Assembly: GCA_016212375.1 (NCBI GenBank)
Contig: JACRGH010000052.1
Coordinates: 1 to 59,325 of the forward strand
Source: Microcaldota archaeon
GTDB taxonomy: Archaea > Micrarchaeota > Micrarchaeia > Norongarragalinales > Norongarragalinaceae
Length of the DNA stretch: 59,325 nt
Direction of reading: 5' to 3'
Shown: positions 26,546 through 33,980 of the stretch, piece after piece
How the letters are laid out: the number at the start of each line of letters is the position of its first letter
Numbering within the stretch: position 1 is the first letter of the stretch
Notes under the pieces: model-generated
Database searches by the model: none
What the model was told of the DNA's origin: nothing
Seen by the model: the letters and a program-made list of their open reading frames with translations, nothing else
Made by a program: the position numbers and the translations under genes

Positions 26546-27337
26546 CTATGCGGACCCCAATCCGTCGCGTGCGATGGCCACTTTCCAATCCAGGCATCGG
26601 CGCAGCGCATCCCCATCCAGCGGCCGGACCTGGGCATTGAGCGCATGCGAAAGAACGGCACGGAGTTCGCGGGCCTGCAAGCGGGCGGACTCCGCGGCTT
26701 GCTCATGCGTTGGCCCGGCGGCCGTGGTTGAGACGTAATACACCGCATCCAACGGACGCTGGCCCGCCGACAATTGGTTGAGCACGCGGGTGGCCATCGC
26801 TTTTTTCCGTTCGGCCGACGCAAGGGCCGAAGCGTCAGGCGTTGGCGATTGTTTGATGCGGCTGATGGAAAGCTCCGCCTCCAGTCGCTGCGTCAATACC
26901 GATTCCCGGTATTTTTCCAAATCAATCGGATACACCAGCAAACCGAATTGGGCGGGAAAGGACAGGCCGCAAAGGGCCTTTTCAAACGCCGCGCCATAGG
27001 AAACAGATGCTTCCGCCGGATGGCGCGACGGTGAAAAATGCACGTCGACGTCGAGATATGCCGAGGCTAAATATCGGTCGCCGTCGTGCAGGACGGCCAC
27101 GTCGCGGTCCAGGACCCAACCGCCGCGGGTCTCGACCACCGAAAGGCCCTTGAGAAAATAAGGCAATAGGACGCCGCCGAAGCGCTGGATGACCACTGAC
27201 AAACACAACAAAACGGCGGACAAACCGATGAGCCATGCATTGGCCAGGACCAAGGAGAAGACCAGAGCGATCAGACCGCCGCCCAAGCTTATCAAAACGG
27301 CCTGGCGTGCGTTCAAATCCAAAACACCATAACCCAT
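26546..27337 (-). CDS. PrgI/VirB3-like membrane protein with VirB4 N-terminal-like domain
   Basis: 263 residues. Two membrane helices (about 12-30 and 32-50: AVLISLGGGLIALVFSLVLA and WLIGLSAVLLCLSVV) are followed by a cytoplasmic domain. Its pieces, FEKALCGLSFPAQFGLLVYP, RLEAELSISRIKQ and LDAVYYVSTTAAG, follow the pattern of the N-terminal domain of VirB4/TraC in conjugation and the PrgI family. Encoded just before the VirB4-like ATPase, it is best read as the detached N-terminal half of that machine. The domain assignment is by pattern, not alignment. Confidence 0.65.
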   Translation of the reverse strand: MGYGVLDLNARQAVLISLGGGLIALVFSLVLANAWLIGLSAVLLCLSVVIQRFGGVLLPYFLKGLSVVETRGGWVLDRDVAVLHDGDRYLASAYLDVDVHFSPSRHPAEASVSYGAAFEKALCGLSFPAQFGLLVYPIDLEKYRESVLTQRLEAELSISRIKQSPTPDASALASAERKKAMATRVLNQLSAGQRPLDAVYYVSTTAAGPTHEQAAESARLQARELRAVLSHALNAQVRPLDGDALRRCLDWKVAIARDGLGSA

Positions 27338-27347
27338 TACGAATAAT

Positions 27348-28283
27348 TCAACTCCAAAGGACCACGTCGGATGCCAACACGCGGTACAACGAACGGGTGA
27401 ACAAGAAAACGACGGCTAGGTTGAACAGCGGGAAAAACGTGGTCTGGACCGTCAAATCGGCCACTAATTTGGCCAATGGGGCGATTGCGCTAAGGGCAAG
27501 GTTCCACACGCGTTGCGTAATCAGGGACGCGACAAAGGATGCTACGGCTGCCGGATTGAGAAGATCCAACGAGGAAAGGGAATATTTGGAATTGAAATCC
27601 TTCAGACTATCCAAGCGGGCATCGATGGATTCGTTGGTCTTTTCCACGGCCGCGGCATTGAACACGTACGTCAAAGGCAGGACGAAATACAGCCCGACCG
27701 CCAAGGCAATCATGAACGCGCCGACCGGCCGCGTGAGAACGAACGTGCGTAAGACCACGCCGACGGGCAAAAAATAGTACATCATCGTGGCCGAAATGAA
27801 CGTGAACAACACGCGCTGCACCTCGTTGAACAATTTGGTCCATTCCAATATCGATAGGATGAAATGCACCTCGTGCAGGGCCTCGTTCAGCCCGGCCAAT
27901 GGTTTGTCACGCACCTCCACCACCTCGGCATTGACGCCGACTTCGATTTCGCTCAGTGCGGCCACCACCAGGCCGAAAAGCGTCGTCGCACTGGAGATGG
28001 TTTCAATCCTCGAGTTGACCTCTTCCAGATAACGGTCGGCAAAAGCAATCGGTTCCTCGCCTCCGGACAACTCCGACGCAAAAGCTGAAATGCCCACCGC
28101 GGATACCAACAAGACGCCCACCAACAGTGCGGACACGACGGCTTGGAAAAATTCCGCTTTGGCCCACACCCGCAAGCCGCGCAGGTCGAAAATCGCACCC
28201 AGCGCGAAGACCATGGCAGCCAACAACATGCTGAACGTGGCGGCGGCAACCGCGATGGGTTGCCAGCCGTCGACAAAGTCCAT
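27348..28283 (-). CDS. VirB6/CedA-like polytopic membrane protein
   Basis: 311 residues from ATG 28283; the track's longer N-terminus is a shadow of the pilin gene. About six membrane segments: after MDFVDGWQPIAV near 5-25, then 35-65, about 165-185, and LVLSAIAPLAK and FNLAVVFLFTRSLYRVLAS near the end. A long soluble loop at 70-150 (SRIETISSATTLFGLVVAAL) lies in the middle. This is the topology of VirB6/TrbL and archaeal CedA channel proteins. It lies between the pilin-like and PrgI/VirB4N genes, 5 and 10 bases away. The sequence alone cannot prove orthology. Confidence 0.65.
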   Translation of the reverse strand: MDFVDGWQPIAVAAATFSMLLAAMVFALGAIFDLRGLRVWAKAEFFQAVVSALLVGVLLVSAVGISAFASELSGGEEPIAFADRYLEEVNSRIETISSATTLFGLVVAALSEIEVGVNAEVVEVRDKPLAGLNEALHEVHFILSILEWTKLFNEVQRVLFTFISATMMYYFLPVGVVLRTFVLTRPVGAFMIALAVGLYFVLPLTYVFNAAAVEKTNESIDARLDSLKDFNSKYSLSSLDLLNPAAVASFVASLITQRVWNLALSAIAPLAKLVADLTVQTTFFPLFNLAVVFLFTRSLYRVLASDVVLWS

Positions 28284-28288
28284 GGGGC

Positions 28289-28528
28289 TCAGATTCCGGT
28301 GAGCCAGTTGACCAACGTCGGCGCCACGTTGCCGATGACCACGGCGATGGCGCCACCGATGCCGACGCGGTGCGCCCACGCTTTCATCCGCGCATTGACC
28401 TCATGCGAGCCGGCCATAGCGCCGAAAGCATACAGACCTCCTGCAAGAAGGATGGCAAAAAGCCCCAGCGTCGGCAACAACGTCTGCAACAAGGTCACGA
28501 GCTGATGCACCTGCGTTTCAATCCCCAT
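28289..28528 (-). CDS. VirB2/TrbC/CedA1-like pilin, two membrane helices
   Basis: 79 residues with two hydrophobic helices (about 12-35: LLQTLLPTLGLFAILLAGG, and 57-74) linked by a short basic loop (NARMKAWAHRVG), the exact build of VirB2/TrbC pilins and CedA1. It is the first gene of the cluster and is directly followed by the VirB6-like gene, the usual order. A conjugation-type pilus or DNA channel subunit is therefore likely. The start is ATG 28528; a palindromic promoter element lies 50 bases upstream. Confidence 0.72.
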   Translation of the reverse strand: MGIETQVHQLVTLLQTLLPTLGLFAILLAGGLYAFGAMAGSHEVNARMKAWAHRVGIGGAIAVVIGNVAPTLVNWLTGI

Positions 28529-28574
28529 GATTCAAAACCACCTTGAAACCCGTTAGCGGAATTTCCGGTAAAAA

Positions 28575-28599
28575 ACCTTGGGTAGAAAAAAGTTCTACC
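28575..28599 (-). promoter_or_regulatory. Palindromic operator-like element before the T4SS-like operon
   Basis: On the minus strand: GGTAGAACTTTTTTCTACC, then CAAGG, then a T-rich TATA-like stretch (28575-28568), about 45 bases before the pilin start. The same element with one mismatch lies before the second vapBC operon (32015-32039). The arms GGTAGAA/TTCTACC pair perfectly around CTTTT. Likely a transcription factor site next to BRE/TATA. The read-through of the motif is direct; the role is inference. Confidence 0.6.
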
Positions 28600-28738
28600 G
28601 AAGATTAAAAAGGGAAAAATGGCGTTTGAATCATCTACGAGGAAAAAACACAAACGAGTGAGTTGGTGAAAACCATAAAAATCCGAAAATACGCGAATTT
28701 CCGAAAAATATAAGAAATCCGAAAACTACAACACATAC

Positions 28739-28960
28739 ATGAAAACAAAAAAAAGGAAAACACTCGGAAAAAAAATACCGACCCGGACAAAACCCATGTT
28801 CACCGACATCGTCAAACTGGGAAAGAAAGGCCAGATTACCCTCCCGAAGGAAATACGGGAGGATGAAGGCTACCGGGAAGGGGACGAATTCAAGCTGACA
28901 CATATGCCGGGTGGCGACGTGCTATTGCAAAAAAGAAACGGGCAGTCACCGCTGGATTGA
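28739..28960 (+). CDS. vapB: AbrB/MazE-type VapB antitoxin, cut by an in-frame TGA
   Basis: 73 residues to the first stop; ATG 28796 (MFTDIVKLGKKGQITLPKE) is a plausible second start. The AbrB/SpoVT swapped-hairpin DNA-binding domain is complete (GKKGQITLPKEIREDEG, then EGDEFKLTHMP). After TGA at 28958 the same frame goes on for 28 codons, see the next entry. The C-terminal part of such antitoxins normally grips the VapC toxin, so this TGA removes the toxin-binding tail while keeping DNA binding. It precedes the PIN toxin gene. Confidence 0.8.
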   Translation: MKTKKRKTLGKKIPTRTKPMFTDIVKLGKKGQITLPKEIREDEGYREGDEFKLTHMPGGDVLLQKRNGQSPLD

Positions 28961-29047
28961 TTGTCCGAATTTCTCGATACAGTGCCCAAATTTGACTGGA
29001 GCAAGGCGTGGAAAGAAGTGGAAGAAGAACGTAACCGTGACCGATGA
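28961..29047 (+). pseudogene. In-frame continuation of the antitoxin after the TGA
   Basis: 28 codons in the antitoxin's frame, reading LSEFLDTVPKFDW and AWKEVEEER, end at TGA 29045-29047. This stop overlaps the toxin ATG (29044) by ATGA, the normal coupled arrangement. The amphipathic, acidic sequence is typical of a VapB toxin-binding tail. Either the TGA is a nonsense mutation (a Trp TGG changed at the third base would read DW), or the tail is made by readthrough or by restart at TTG 28961. Confidence 0.65.
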
Positions 29048-29448
29048 TGATATACGCGGTAGACACCTGGTTTATCCTGTCCATTTGGAACAAGGAGCCC
29101 AAAAGCCAGGACACGTTGAATGAAATCGGCCAAGGCAAAGCACAGTTGGTCATTTCCTACGCGGCCGTAGCGGAAGCCGCGCGGAAACTGATGCAACAAG
29201 GCAACGGATGGCAAAGTATCGAAACGCTTTGGTCAATGCTTGAATCGTTTGAAAAAATCCGGTTCGTCCAATTGGACAAGACCATCGCGCTTGAAAGTGC
29301 GCGCATCAGCATGAAGTATGGAATCCCGCTGATTGACGCCATCATCGCCGCCACGGCGAAACTTTCCGGATGCGACGTCCTTTTATCGGCGGATGAGGAC
29401 ATGGCGGTTTTGGCAAAGAAAAAATACCTCAAAGTCCAGTCGTGGTAA
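29044..29448 (+). CDS. vapC: VapC-type PIN-domain toxin (first locus)
   Basis: 134 residues. The four acidic residues of the PIN RNase active site are identifiable: D in AVDTWFI near 7, E in VAEAARKL near 44, D in IDAIIAATAK near 98, and D in LLSADEDM near 117. These proteins cut tRNA or rRNA and are held silent by the partner antitoxin. ATG 29044 and 29047 are both possible. It is directly coupled to the antitoxin frame. If the antitoxin is truly truncated, the toxin should be unopposed unless it is weak, so the pair's present activity is open. Confidence 0.85.
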   Translation: MMIYAVDTWFILSIWNKEPKSQDTLNEIGQGKAQLVISYAAVAEAARKLMQQGNGWQSIETLWSMLESFEKIRFVQLDKTIALESARISMKYGIPLIDAIIAATAKLSGCDVLLSADEDMAVLAKKKYLKVQSW

Positions 29449-29585
29449 GATACAAAAAAAACATTTTCGCCAGCGCCACGGCAACCGCCGAACCTAAGAC
29501 TCCTTTTTAAAGAAAACGTGCCTCAAAAGCAGTTACAACCATTCCTTCCATTCAAAATATTTTTCAGCGCGAGGTGTTAATTTCC

Positions 29586-30494
29586 ATGCAGAACCCGACC
29601 GACATGCTCATTTTGGCCTTTGACCACCGCGGCTCCTTTAAGAAAAAACTCATCGGCGCGGCGGGCGAGAACCTTACGCCGGAACAGTTGCAAAAAGCCA
29701 AAGAGCTTAAGAGCATGATTTACTCAGGTTTCGAAAAAGCCATTTCCATGGGCGTGCCGAAGACAAAGGCTGGCATGTTGTTGGATGAGGAGATGGGCGA
29801 GGCCGCACTCAAGGACGCCCAATCCAAGGGCTACATGACCATTTGTCCTGCGGAGAAAAGCGGGCAGGACGAATTCGACTTTGAATACGGCGCCCAATGG
29901 AAAGAACACATCCGAAAAATCAACCCAACTTTTTTGAAAGTGCTGGTGCGCTACAACCCGGAAGCGGATGCCGAGGCTAATAAGCGCCAAGCCGCCAAAC
30001 TCAAGGAGCTGGGTGCCTTCCTTAAGTCCATTGACAAAGGCTTCCTGATTGAGCCCTTGGTGCCCGCCACAAAAGCGCAACTAGACGAAGTCGGCGGCAA
30101 CCAAGCCACCTTCGACTTGGAAATCCGGCCCAAATTAATGGTCCGCATGATGCAACAACTCCAGAATTACGGCATCACACCGGACATCTGGAAGCTGGAA
30201 GGCGTAGACCGGCCCGAAGACGCCCAAGCCTTGGTCAACCAAGCCCGTGCCGGCGGCCGAAAAGCCGGAATCGTCACGCTCGGAAGGGGCGAGTCCAAAG
30301 AAAAAGTCGCGGAATGGCTCAAAGTCGGCGCGCACATCAACGGCATCGTCGGCTTTGCCATCGGCCGCACCATTTTCATGGACGCCTTGCAGGCCTACGT
30401 AAAAGGCGCAACAACAAAAGAGCAGGCCATCGAACAAATCGCCAAGAACTACAAGGAATTCGTGGACTTGTGGCAAAGGGAGCGCAAGTCTTAA
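29586..30494 (+). CDS. IolC/DUF2090-like TIM-barrel aldolase
   Basis: 302 residues from ATG 29586, with GAGGTG 8 bases upstream. It matches the C-terminal domain of IolC (2-deoxy-5-keto-gluconate-6-phosphate aldolase, DUF2090): LILAFDHRGSF at the start, then KTKAGMLLDEEMG, LKVLVRYNPEAD, FLIEPLVP, WKLEGVD, AGIVTLGRGES and VGFAIGRTIF. These are TIM-barrel strands, with the phosphate site at the end. It is 26 bases upstream of FBPase, so it may act as a fructose-bisphosphate aldolase-like enzyme in gluconeogenesis, in an archaeon with no standard aldolase in view. The substrate is inferred only from the neighbour. Confidence 0.75.
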   Translation: MQNPTDMLILAFDHRGSFKKKLIGAAGENLTPEQLQKAKELKSMIYSGFEKAISMGVPKTKAGMLLDEEMGEAALKDAQSKGYMTICPAEKSGQDEFDFEYGAQWKEHIRKINPTFLKVLVRYNPEADAEANKRQAAKLKELGAFLKSIDKGFLIEPLVPATKAQLDEVGGNQATFDLEIRPKLMVRMMQQLQNYGITPDIWKLEGVDRPEDAQALVNQARAGGRKAGIVTLGRGESKEKVAEWLKVGAHINGIVGFAIGRTIFMDALQAYVKGATTKEQAIEQIAKNYKEFVDLWQRERKS

Positions 30495-30519
30495 GCGCAA
30501 CACGCGCTAAGTGAATAAC

Positions 30520-31398
30520 ATGCCCGACCAACTTCTCGACCACGTCGCCGCCGACGCCAATGCCGAATTGGCCAAAGTCATCGACGCTATTGCCAAAGCC
30601 TCCATCGACATCCGCTTGGAGTTTCCCTACCGAATGGGCATCGTGGAAGGGGGCGAGAACAAATACGGCGAACAACAGCTCAAACTGGACGCATGGACCA
30701 ACGAGTTTTTGTGCGACCGGATGATTGAGACCAATTTGGTCAAAGCGGTTTATTCCGAAGAGCTGGAACAGCCGGAAACGGGCCTTCCGGACGCGCCCTA
30801 CATCATTTGCATGGATCCGCTGGACGGCTCGTCCAACGTCAAATCCAACAACAGTTGCGGCACCATCGTGTCCATTTACAAAAATGAATTGGGCCGAGGT
30901 TCGGAGCAGGTCGCCGCGTTGTTCAAGCTGTACGGTCCGGTCACTACACTTGCATACACCGTAGGCAAAGGCACCCACCAGTTCATCCAACAGCTCAAGC
31001 ACGACATCGGGTTCGTCATATCACAGGAAAACATGACGCTTTCCGCCACGGGGGGTATTTACGGCATCGGCGGCAAAAAAGAGGAGTGGAACCCCAAACT
31101 CCGGACATTCGTTGAAGGGCTTGAACCCCGCGGCTACAAATTGCGCTATTCCGGCAGCATGGTCGGGGACGTCAACCAGGTCCTGCACTACGGCGGCCTG
31201 TTTGCATACCCCAAACCCAAACTCCGCCTCAACTATGAAGCCAAACCCATGGCATTTCTGATTGAACAGGCCGGAGGCGCTTCAACCAACGGCGTGCAGA
31301 GCCTGATGGAGGTGTTGGGTGACAGTGTCGACGCCCGCACGCCCGTCTTCTTGGGCAATAAAGACCTGATTAAGGAAATCGAGAAGATGAACCGGTAA
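30520..31398 (+). CDS. fbp: Fructose-1,6-bisphosphatase, class I
   Basis: Hydrolyses fructose-1,6-bisphosphate to fructose-6-phosphate. About 292 residues. The metal site DPLDGSSN lies near 97-104, with EELEQ before it, and the substrate site YSGSMVGDVNQVLHYGGLFAYP and LNYEAKPMAFLIEQAGG follows. Class I FBPase is mostly bacterial or eukaryotic; many archaea use class IV or the bifunctional class V enzyme, so this one may be acquired. It is downstream of the aldolase-like gene, and its product feeds PGI. GTG 30511 is an alternative start. Confidence 0.92.
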   Translation: MPDQLLDHVAADANAELAKVIDAIAKASIDIRLEFPYRMGIVEGGENKYGEQQLKLDAWTNEFLCDRMIETNLVKAVYSEELEQPETGLPDAPYIICMDPLDGSSNVKSNNSCGTIVSIYKNELGRGSEQVAALFKLYGPVTTLAYTVGKGTHQFIQQLKHDIGFVISQENMTLSATGGIYGIGGKKEEWNPKLRTFVEGLEPRGYKLRYSGSMVGDVNQVLHYGGLFAYPKPKLRLNYEAKPMAFLIEQAGGASTNGVQSLMEVLGDSVDARTPVFLGNKDLIKEIEKMNR

Positions 31399-31407
31399 GT
31401 TGTTCCG

Positions 31408-31785
31408 TCATTGCTTTGGCCGCAAAAACTTTACGCCAGAAAGCCCGGAAAAGTCCGAATCCGACGTGAGAAGCTCAAGACCATTGGTTTGTGCCGTCGC
31501 ATAAATGAGCGCACCCGTGGTCGACAGCCCTTTGGAATGGGAAACGCGAGCGGCCATTTCGCAGGCGTCCGAAACAAGCGGAAGCATATCAAATTGAAGT
31601 AACCGCTGGCGTAGGATTTCAAAATCCATTCCGCTTACCTTTTTGTGAAGATGGCGCAACGCTTCAAAATACGTCACGATGCTGATTCCACCGTCCCCGG
31701 ACTCCAAACGTGCATCCGTTTGGGGGCTTGTCCGATTCTGGAGGTAGTCGATTAAGATAGAGGTATCAGCCAAAAACCCGGTCAC
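31408..31785 (-). CDS. vapC: VapC-type PIN-domain toxin (second locus)
   Basis: 125 residues. PIN residues: D7 (FLADTSILIDYL), E in TYFEALRHL near 41, D in LIYATAQTNG-region (no clear Asp, Thr/Ala here), and D near LLTSDSDF at 113. The third acidic site appears replaced by ALIYATA, which lacks Asp, so catalysis may be altered. The antitoxin gene overlaps its start by 20 bases. Toxin family RNase; target unknown. Confidence 0.82.
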   Translation of the reverse strand: MTGFLADTSILIDYLQNRTSPQTDARLESGDGGISIVTYFEALRHLHKKVSGMDFEILRQRLLQFDMLPLVSDACEMAARVSHSKGLSTTGALIYATAQTNGLELLTSDSDFSGLSGVKFLRPKQ

Positions 31786-31978
31786 GTTTATCCCTCACGA
31801 ACGGTTCGGTCCCCGTTAATATGCCCTTGAGGTCCTTGATGAGCAAAAAATTACTCCGCTTTGCCAAGGCATTCAACGTCTCATCATAACTCCGAGCACC
31901 CAACGCATGCCGGAAGGCGTCAATCTTATCCTTGGTCTCTTTTTTTACCGGGATATTCACATACACAGAAACCACCAT
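31766..31978 (-). CDS. VapB-like antitoxin (second locus)
   Basis: About 70 residues from ATG 31978 (MVVSVYVNIPVKKETKDKID); the track's long N-terminal extension covers the promoter and the tRNA region and is not real. The start is a strand then a helix, an RHH-like pattern (YVNIPVKKETKDKIDAFRHAL). The second half, ARSYDETLNALAKRSN, continues the helices and ends in a basic tail. It overlaps VapC by 20 bases. A TATA box (32007-32015) at about 30 bases and a palindrome precede it, so the transcript is leaderless. Confidence 0.7.
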   Translation of the reverse strand: MVVSVYVNIPVKKETKDKIDAFRHALGARSYDETLNALAKRSNFLLIKDLKGILTGTEPFVRDKRDRVFG

Positions 31979-32006
31979 TGCAACTAATATTGCAATAGAT
32001 ATTACA

Positions 32007-32039
32007 ATATTTATACCTTGGGTAGAAAAAAGTTCCACC
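32007..32039 (-). promoter_or_regulatory. Promoter of vapBC-2: TATA box with upstream palindrome
   Basis: Minus strand: palindrome GGTGGAACTTTTTTCTACCC (32039-32019), AAGG as BRE, then TATA box TATAAATAT (32015-32007), 30 bases before the antitoxin ATG. The palindrome is the same, with one base changed, as that before the T4SS-like operon. VapB proteins normally autoregulate through such palindromes, so this could be their operator. Confidence 0.7.
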
Positions 32040-32121
32040 CACGCCCGGTAAATACGACTCGCCCGGAATAATCTAAACCAACGATTTAAGTATCTTTTCC
32101 GGCAAACTTTTCTTCCATCCT

Positions 32122-32259
32122 GCAGGGGTGGCAGAATCCGGTATCGCGCTAGACTCGAAGCCTCTCTTTTCAACCAAACGCCCAAATGGGTCAAAAAAAG
32201 ATTGCCGCGAGCCATCTAGTGTTCTTCGGAACTTCCGAGTTCAAATCTCGGCCCCTGCG
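32122..32259 (+). tRNA. tRNA-Ser (CGA) with a 54-base intron
   Basis: Acceptor GCAGGGG/CCCCTGC, T arm CCGAG-TTCAAAT-CTCGG, a long variable arm TGTTCTTCGGAACT (class II tRNA) and G73. The anticodon stem is CTAGA/TCTAG, and the loop reads CTCGAA at its 5' side. An intron at 32160-32213 interrupts after position 37. The exon-intron fold gives the archaeal bulge-helix-bulge: CTCG pairs with CGAG, with 3-base bulges AAG and CCA cut after their second base. The spliced loop is CTCGAAA, anticodon CGA. Confidence 0.93.
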
Positions 32260-32347
32260 TCCTTTTTCGTTATTGCAACAAAGTGCGCTTGATGAAAACG
32301 CCGGAGAGTGCCAAGTTTTTTCAACCCAAGACTTCCACGATTGAAAC

Positions 32348-33448
32348 ATGAAGTCACCCTCAATGGCCAAAACGGTCGGAATGGTGAAAGCTTACGCCGC
32401 CCAAAACAAGGACGCCCCGCTTGCGCCCATGGAAATCCGCCGACGCGAACTAGGCCCGTCCGACGTATCCATTGCCATCCGTTACTGCGGCATTTGCCAT
32501 TCGGATTTGCACAAGGCGCGTGACGAGTGGGGCGTGACGCAGTACCCCATCGTGCCGGGACACGAAATCGTTGGCCAAATTGAAGCGACCGGTTCAGCCG
32601 TTGGAAAATTCAAAACCGGCGACTGGGTCGGTATCGGCTGTTTAATCGATTCATGCCTTACCTGCCAAAGTTGCAAAAACGGCCAAGAGCAGCACTGCGA
32701 AAAAGGCGCCACCTATACCTACAACTCCCCGGATATCCACCTCGGTGGCATGACGTACGGCGGTTATTCGGAAAAAATCATAGTGGATGAGGCATTCGTG
32801 TTGCGGATTCCAAAAGAACTGGATCCCGCGGCGGCCGCACCTCTGTTGTGCGCCGGCATCACCATCTACTCCCCCATGGTCCGCTGGAACGTCAAAAAGG
32901 GCGAAAAAGTGGGCGTCGCTGGCATCGGAGGCTTGGGCCATGTGGCAGTCAAGATTGCCAAAGCTTTAGGCTCCCATGTCACGGCCATCACTACGTCGGA
33001 AAGCAAAGCCCAAGCGGCAAGAATATTGGGTGCGGATGACAGCTTGATTTCAAACGATGCGGATGCCATGGCCAAAAATGTCCAAACATTGGACGTCATC
33101 ATCGACTCCATACCCGCGTCCCATGACGTGGACGCCTTGTTGCAACTATTGAAACGCGACGGTGTGCTGGTCCTAGTCGGCCTGCCGGCGGAGCCGTTGC
33201 AGGTTTTCGCCAAAACCCTGGCCCGCAAAAGCCGCATCCTGACCGGCTCCCAAATCGGCGGCATAACGCAAACGCAGGAGATGCTGGACTTTTGCGCCGC
33301 GCACGGCATCGTTGCTGACGTGGAAATCATTCCCATTCAGAAAATCAATGAAGCGTATGCGCGGATGAAAAAAGGCGACGTGCACTACCGGTTCGTCATT
33401 GACATGGCAAGCCTGAAAGAATCAAATAAAAAGTCAACGGCCCGTTGA
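32348..33448 (+). CDS. Zinc-dependent alcohol dehydrogenase (cinnamyl-alcohol dehydrogenase group)
   Basis: 366 residues. Catalytic zinc ligands are in YCGICHSDLHKAR (Cys) and VPGHEIVG (His-Glu), and the structural zinc has four Cys in CLTCQSCKNGQEQHC. The NAD(P) fold is VGVAGIGGLGHVAVKIAKALG with TTSES after it, which suits NADP. This YahK/AdhC type reduces aldehydes to alcohols in the cytoplasm. The start may be ATG 32348, 32363 or 32381. It is monocistronic after the tRNA. Confidence 0.9.
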   Translation: MKSPSMAKTVGMVKAYAAQNKDAPLAPMEIRRRELGPSDVSIAIRYCGICHSDLHKARDEWGVTQYPIVPGHEIVGQIEATGSAVGKFKTGDWVGIGCLIDSCLTCQSCKNGQEQHCEKGATYTYNSPDIHLGGMTYGGYSEKIIVDEAFVLRIPKELDPAAAAPLLCAGITIYSPMVRWNVKKGEKVGVAGIGGLGHVAVKIAKALGSHVTAITTSESKAQAARILGADDSLISNDADAMAKNVQTLDVIIDSIPASHDVDALLQLLKRDGVLVLVGLPAEPLQVFAKTLARKSRILTGSQIGGITQTQEMLDFCAAHGIVADVEIIPIQKINEAYARMKKGDVHYRFVIDMASLKESNKKSTAR

Positions 33449-33467
33449 ACCAAGAAAACCAATCCGC

Positions 33468-33980
33468 TCAATAAACGCTCATCTTTTTGACGCACGACAA
33501 TCCTGACAATTCGCCCAACACTTTCACCGGCGGTTTGCGCTGCAGAACGATGAACAGTTTGGGTGATTCGAACAACTCCGGATCCTGCGACAAAATCTGC
33601 CGGATGGCCACTTTATGGTCGGCCAAAAGGGCGGTGATCTCCGCCACCACTCCGCATTTGGACGCTACAGATGCGGGCGGCTCCAATTCCAACACCGTCA
33701 GACCCAACGCGGCGGCATTCTGTACGAATAAGGGCCCGGCCGGCTGGAGGCTTTCAAAGACCGGCCTCAGGAAAGCATCGGACTCAATCCGAACCACGGT
33801 GGCTGCAACAACGCGCCGGTCCACGCCGCAGCTTTGGGCCAACGACACGTCCTTGACTTCAACGCCGCCAGAATTGATGGACCCATTTCGCACCGAAAGG
33901 CCCAAGGCCAACATTTTTTCAGCGACAGATCGTTGAGCGGGAAAATCCGCGAACGACGCCCGAACACGCTCCAGAATCAT
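33468..33980 (-). CDS. ACT-domain amino acid regulator, COG2061-like
   Basis: 170 residues from ATG 33980; the track's N-terminal part is promoter sequence. N-terminal half: an HTH-like segment (FADFPAQRSVAEKMLALGLSV, then VSLAQSCGVDRRVVAATVV). C-terminal half: an ACT domain (VLELEPPASVASKCGVVAEI, then HKVAIRQILSQDPE). This pair of domains is the COG2061 family of archaeal regulators of amino acid metabolism. It is divergent from trpE, and the shared 210-base gap has a TATA box (ATATAAATA on the minus strand, near 34004) just before its start. The best guess is that it senses an aromatic or other amino acid and regulates trp or aro genes. Confidence 0.75.
   Translation of the reverse strand: MILERVRASFADFPAQRSVAEKMLALGLSVRNGSINSGGVEVKDVSLAQSCGVDRRVVAATVVRIESDAFLRPVFESLQPAGPLFVQNAAALGLTVLELEPPASVASKCGVVAEITALLADHKVAIRQILSQDPELFESPKLFIVLQRKPPVKVLGELSGLSCVKKMSVY

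Noticed and set aside
26494-26823. First 110 residues of the VirB4 ORF as given in the track
   Set aside because: They are the shadow of the PrgI/VirB4N-like gene in another frame; the composition (rich in Arg, Pro, Trp and Cys) is unlike the rest of the protein.
28958-28960. TGA in vapB as a selenocysteine codon
   Set aside because: The expected residue there is a non-catalytic position in a toxin-binding tail, no SECIS-like element is seen, and a Trp-to-stop change explains it simply.
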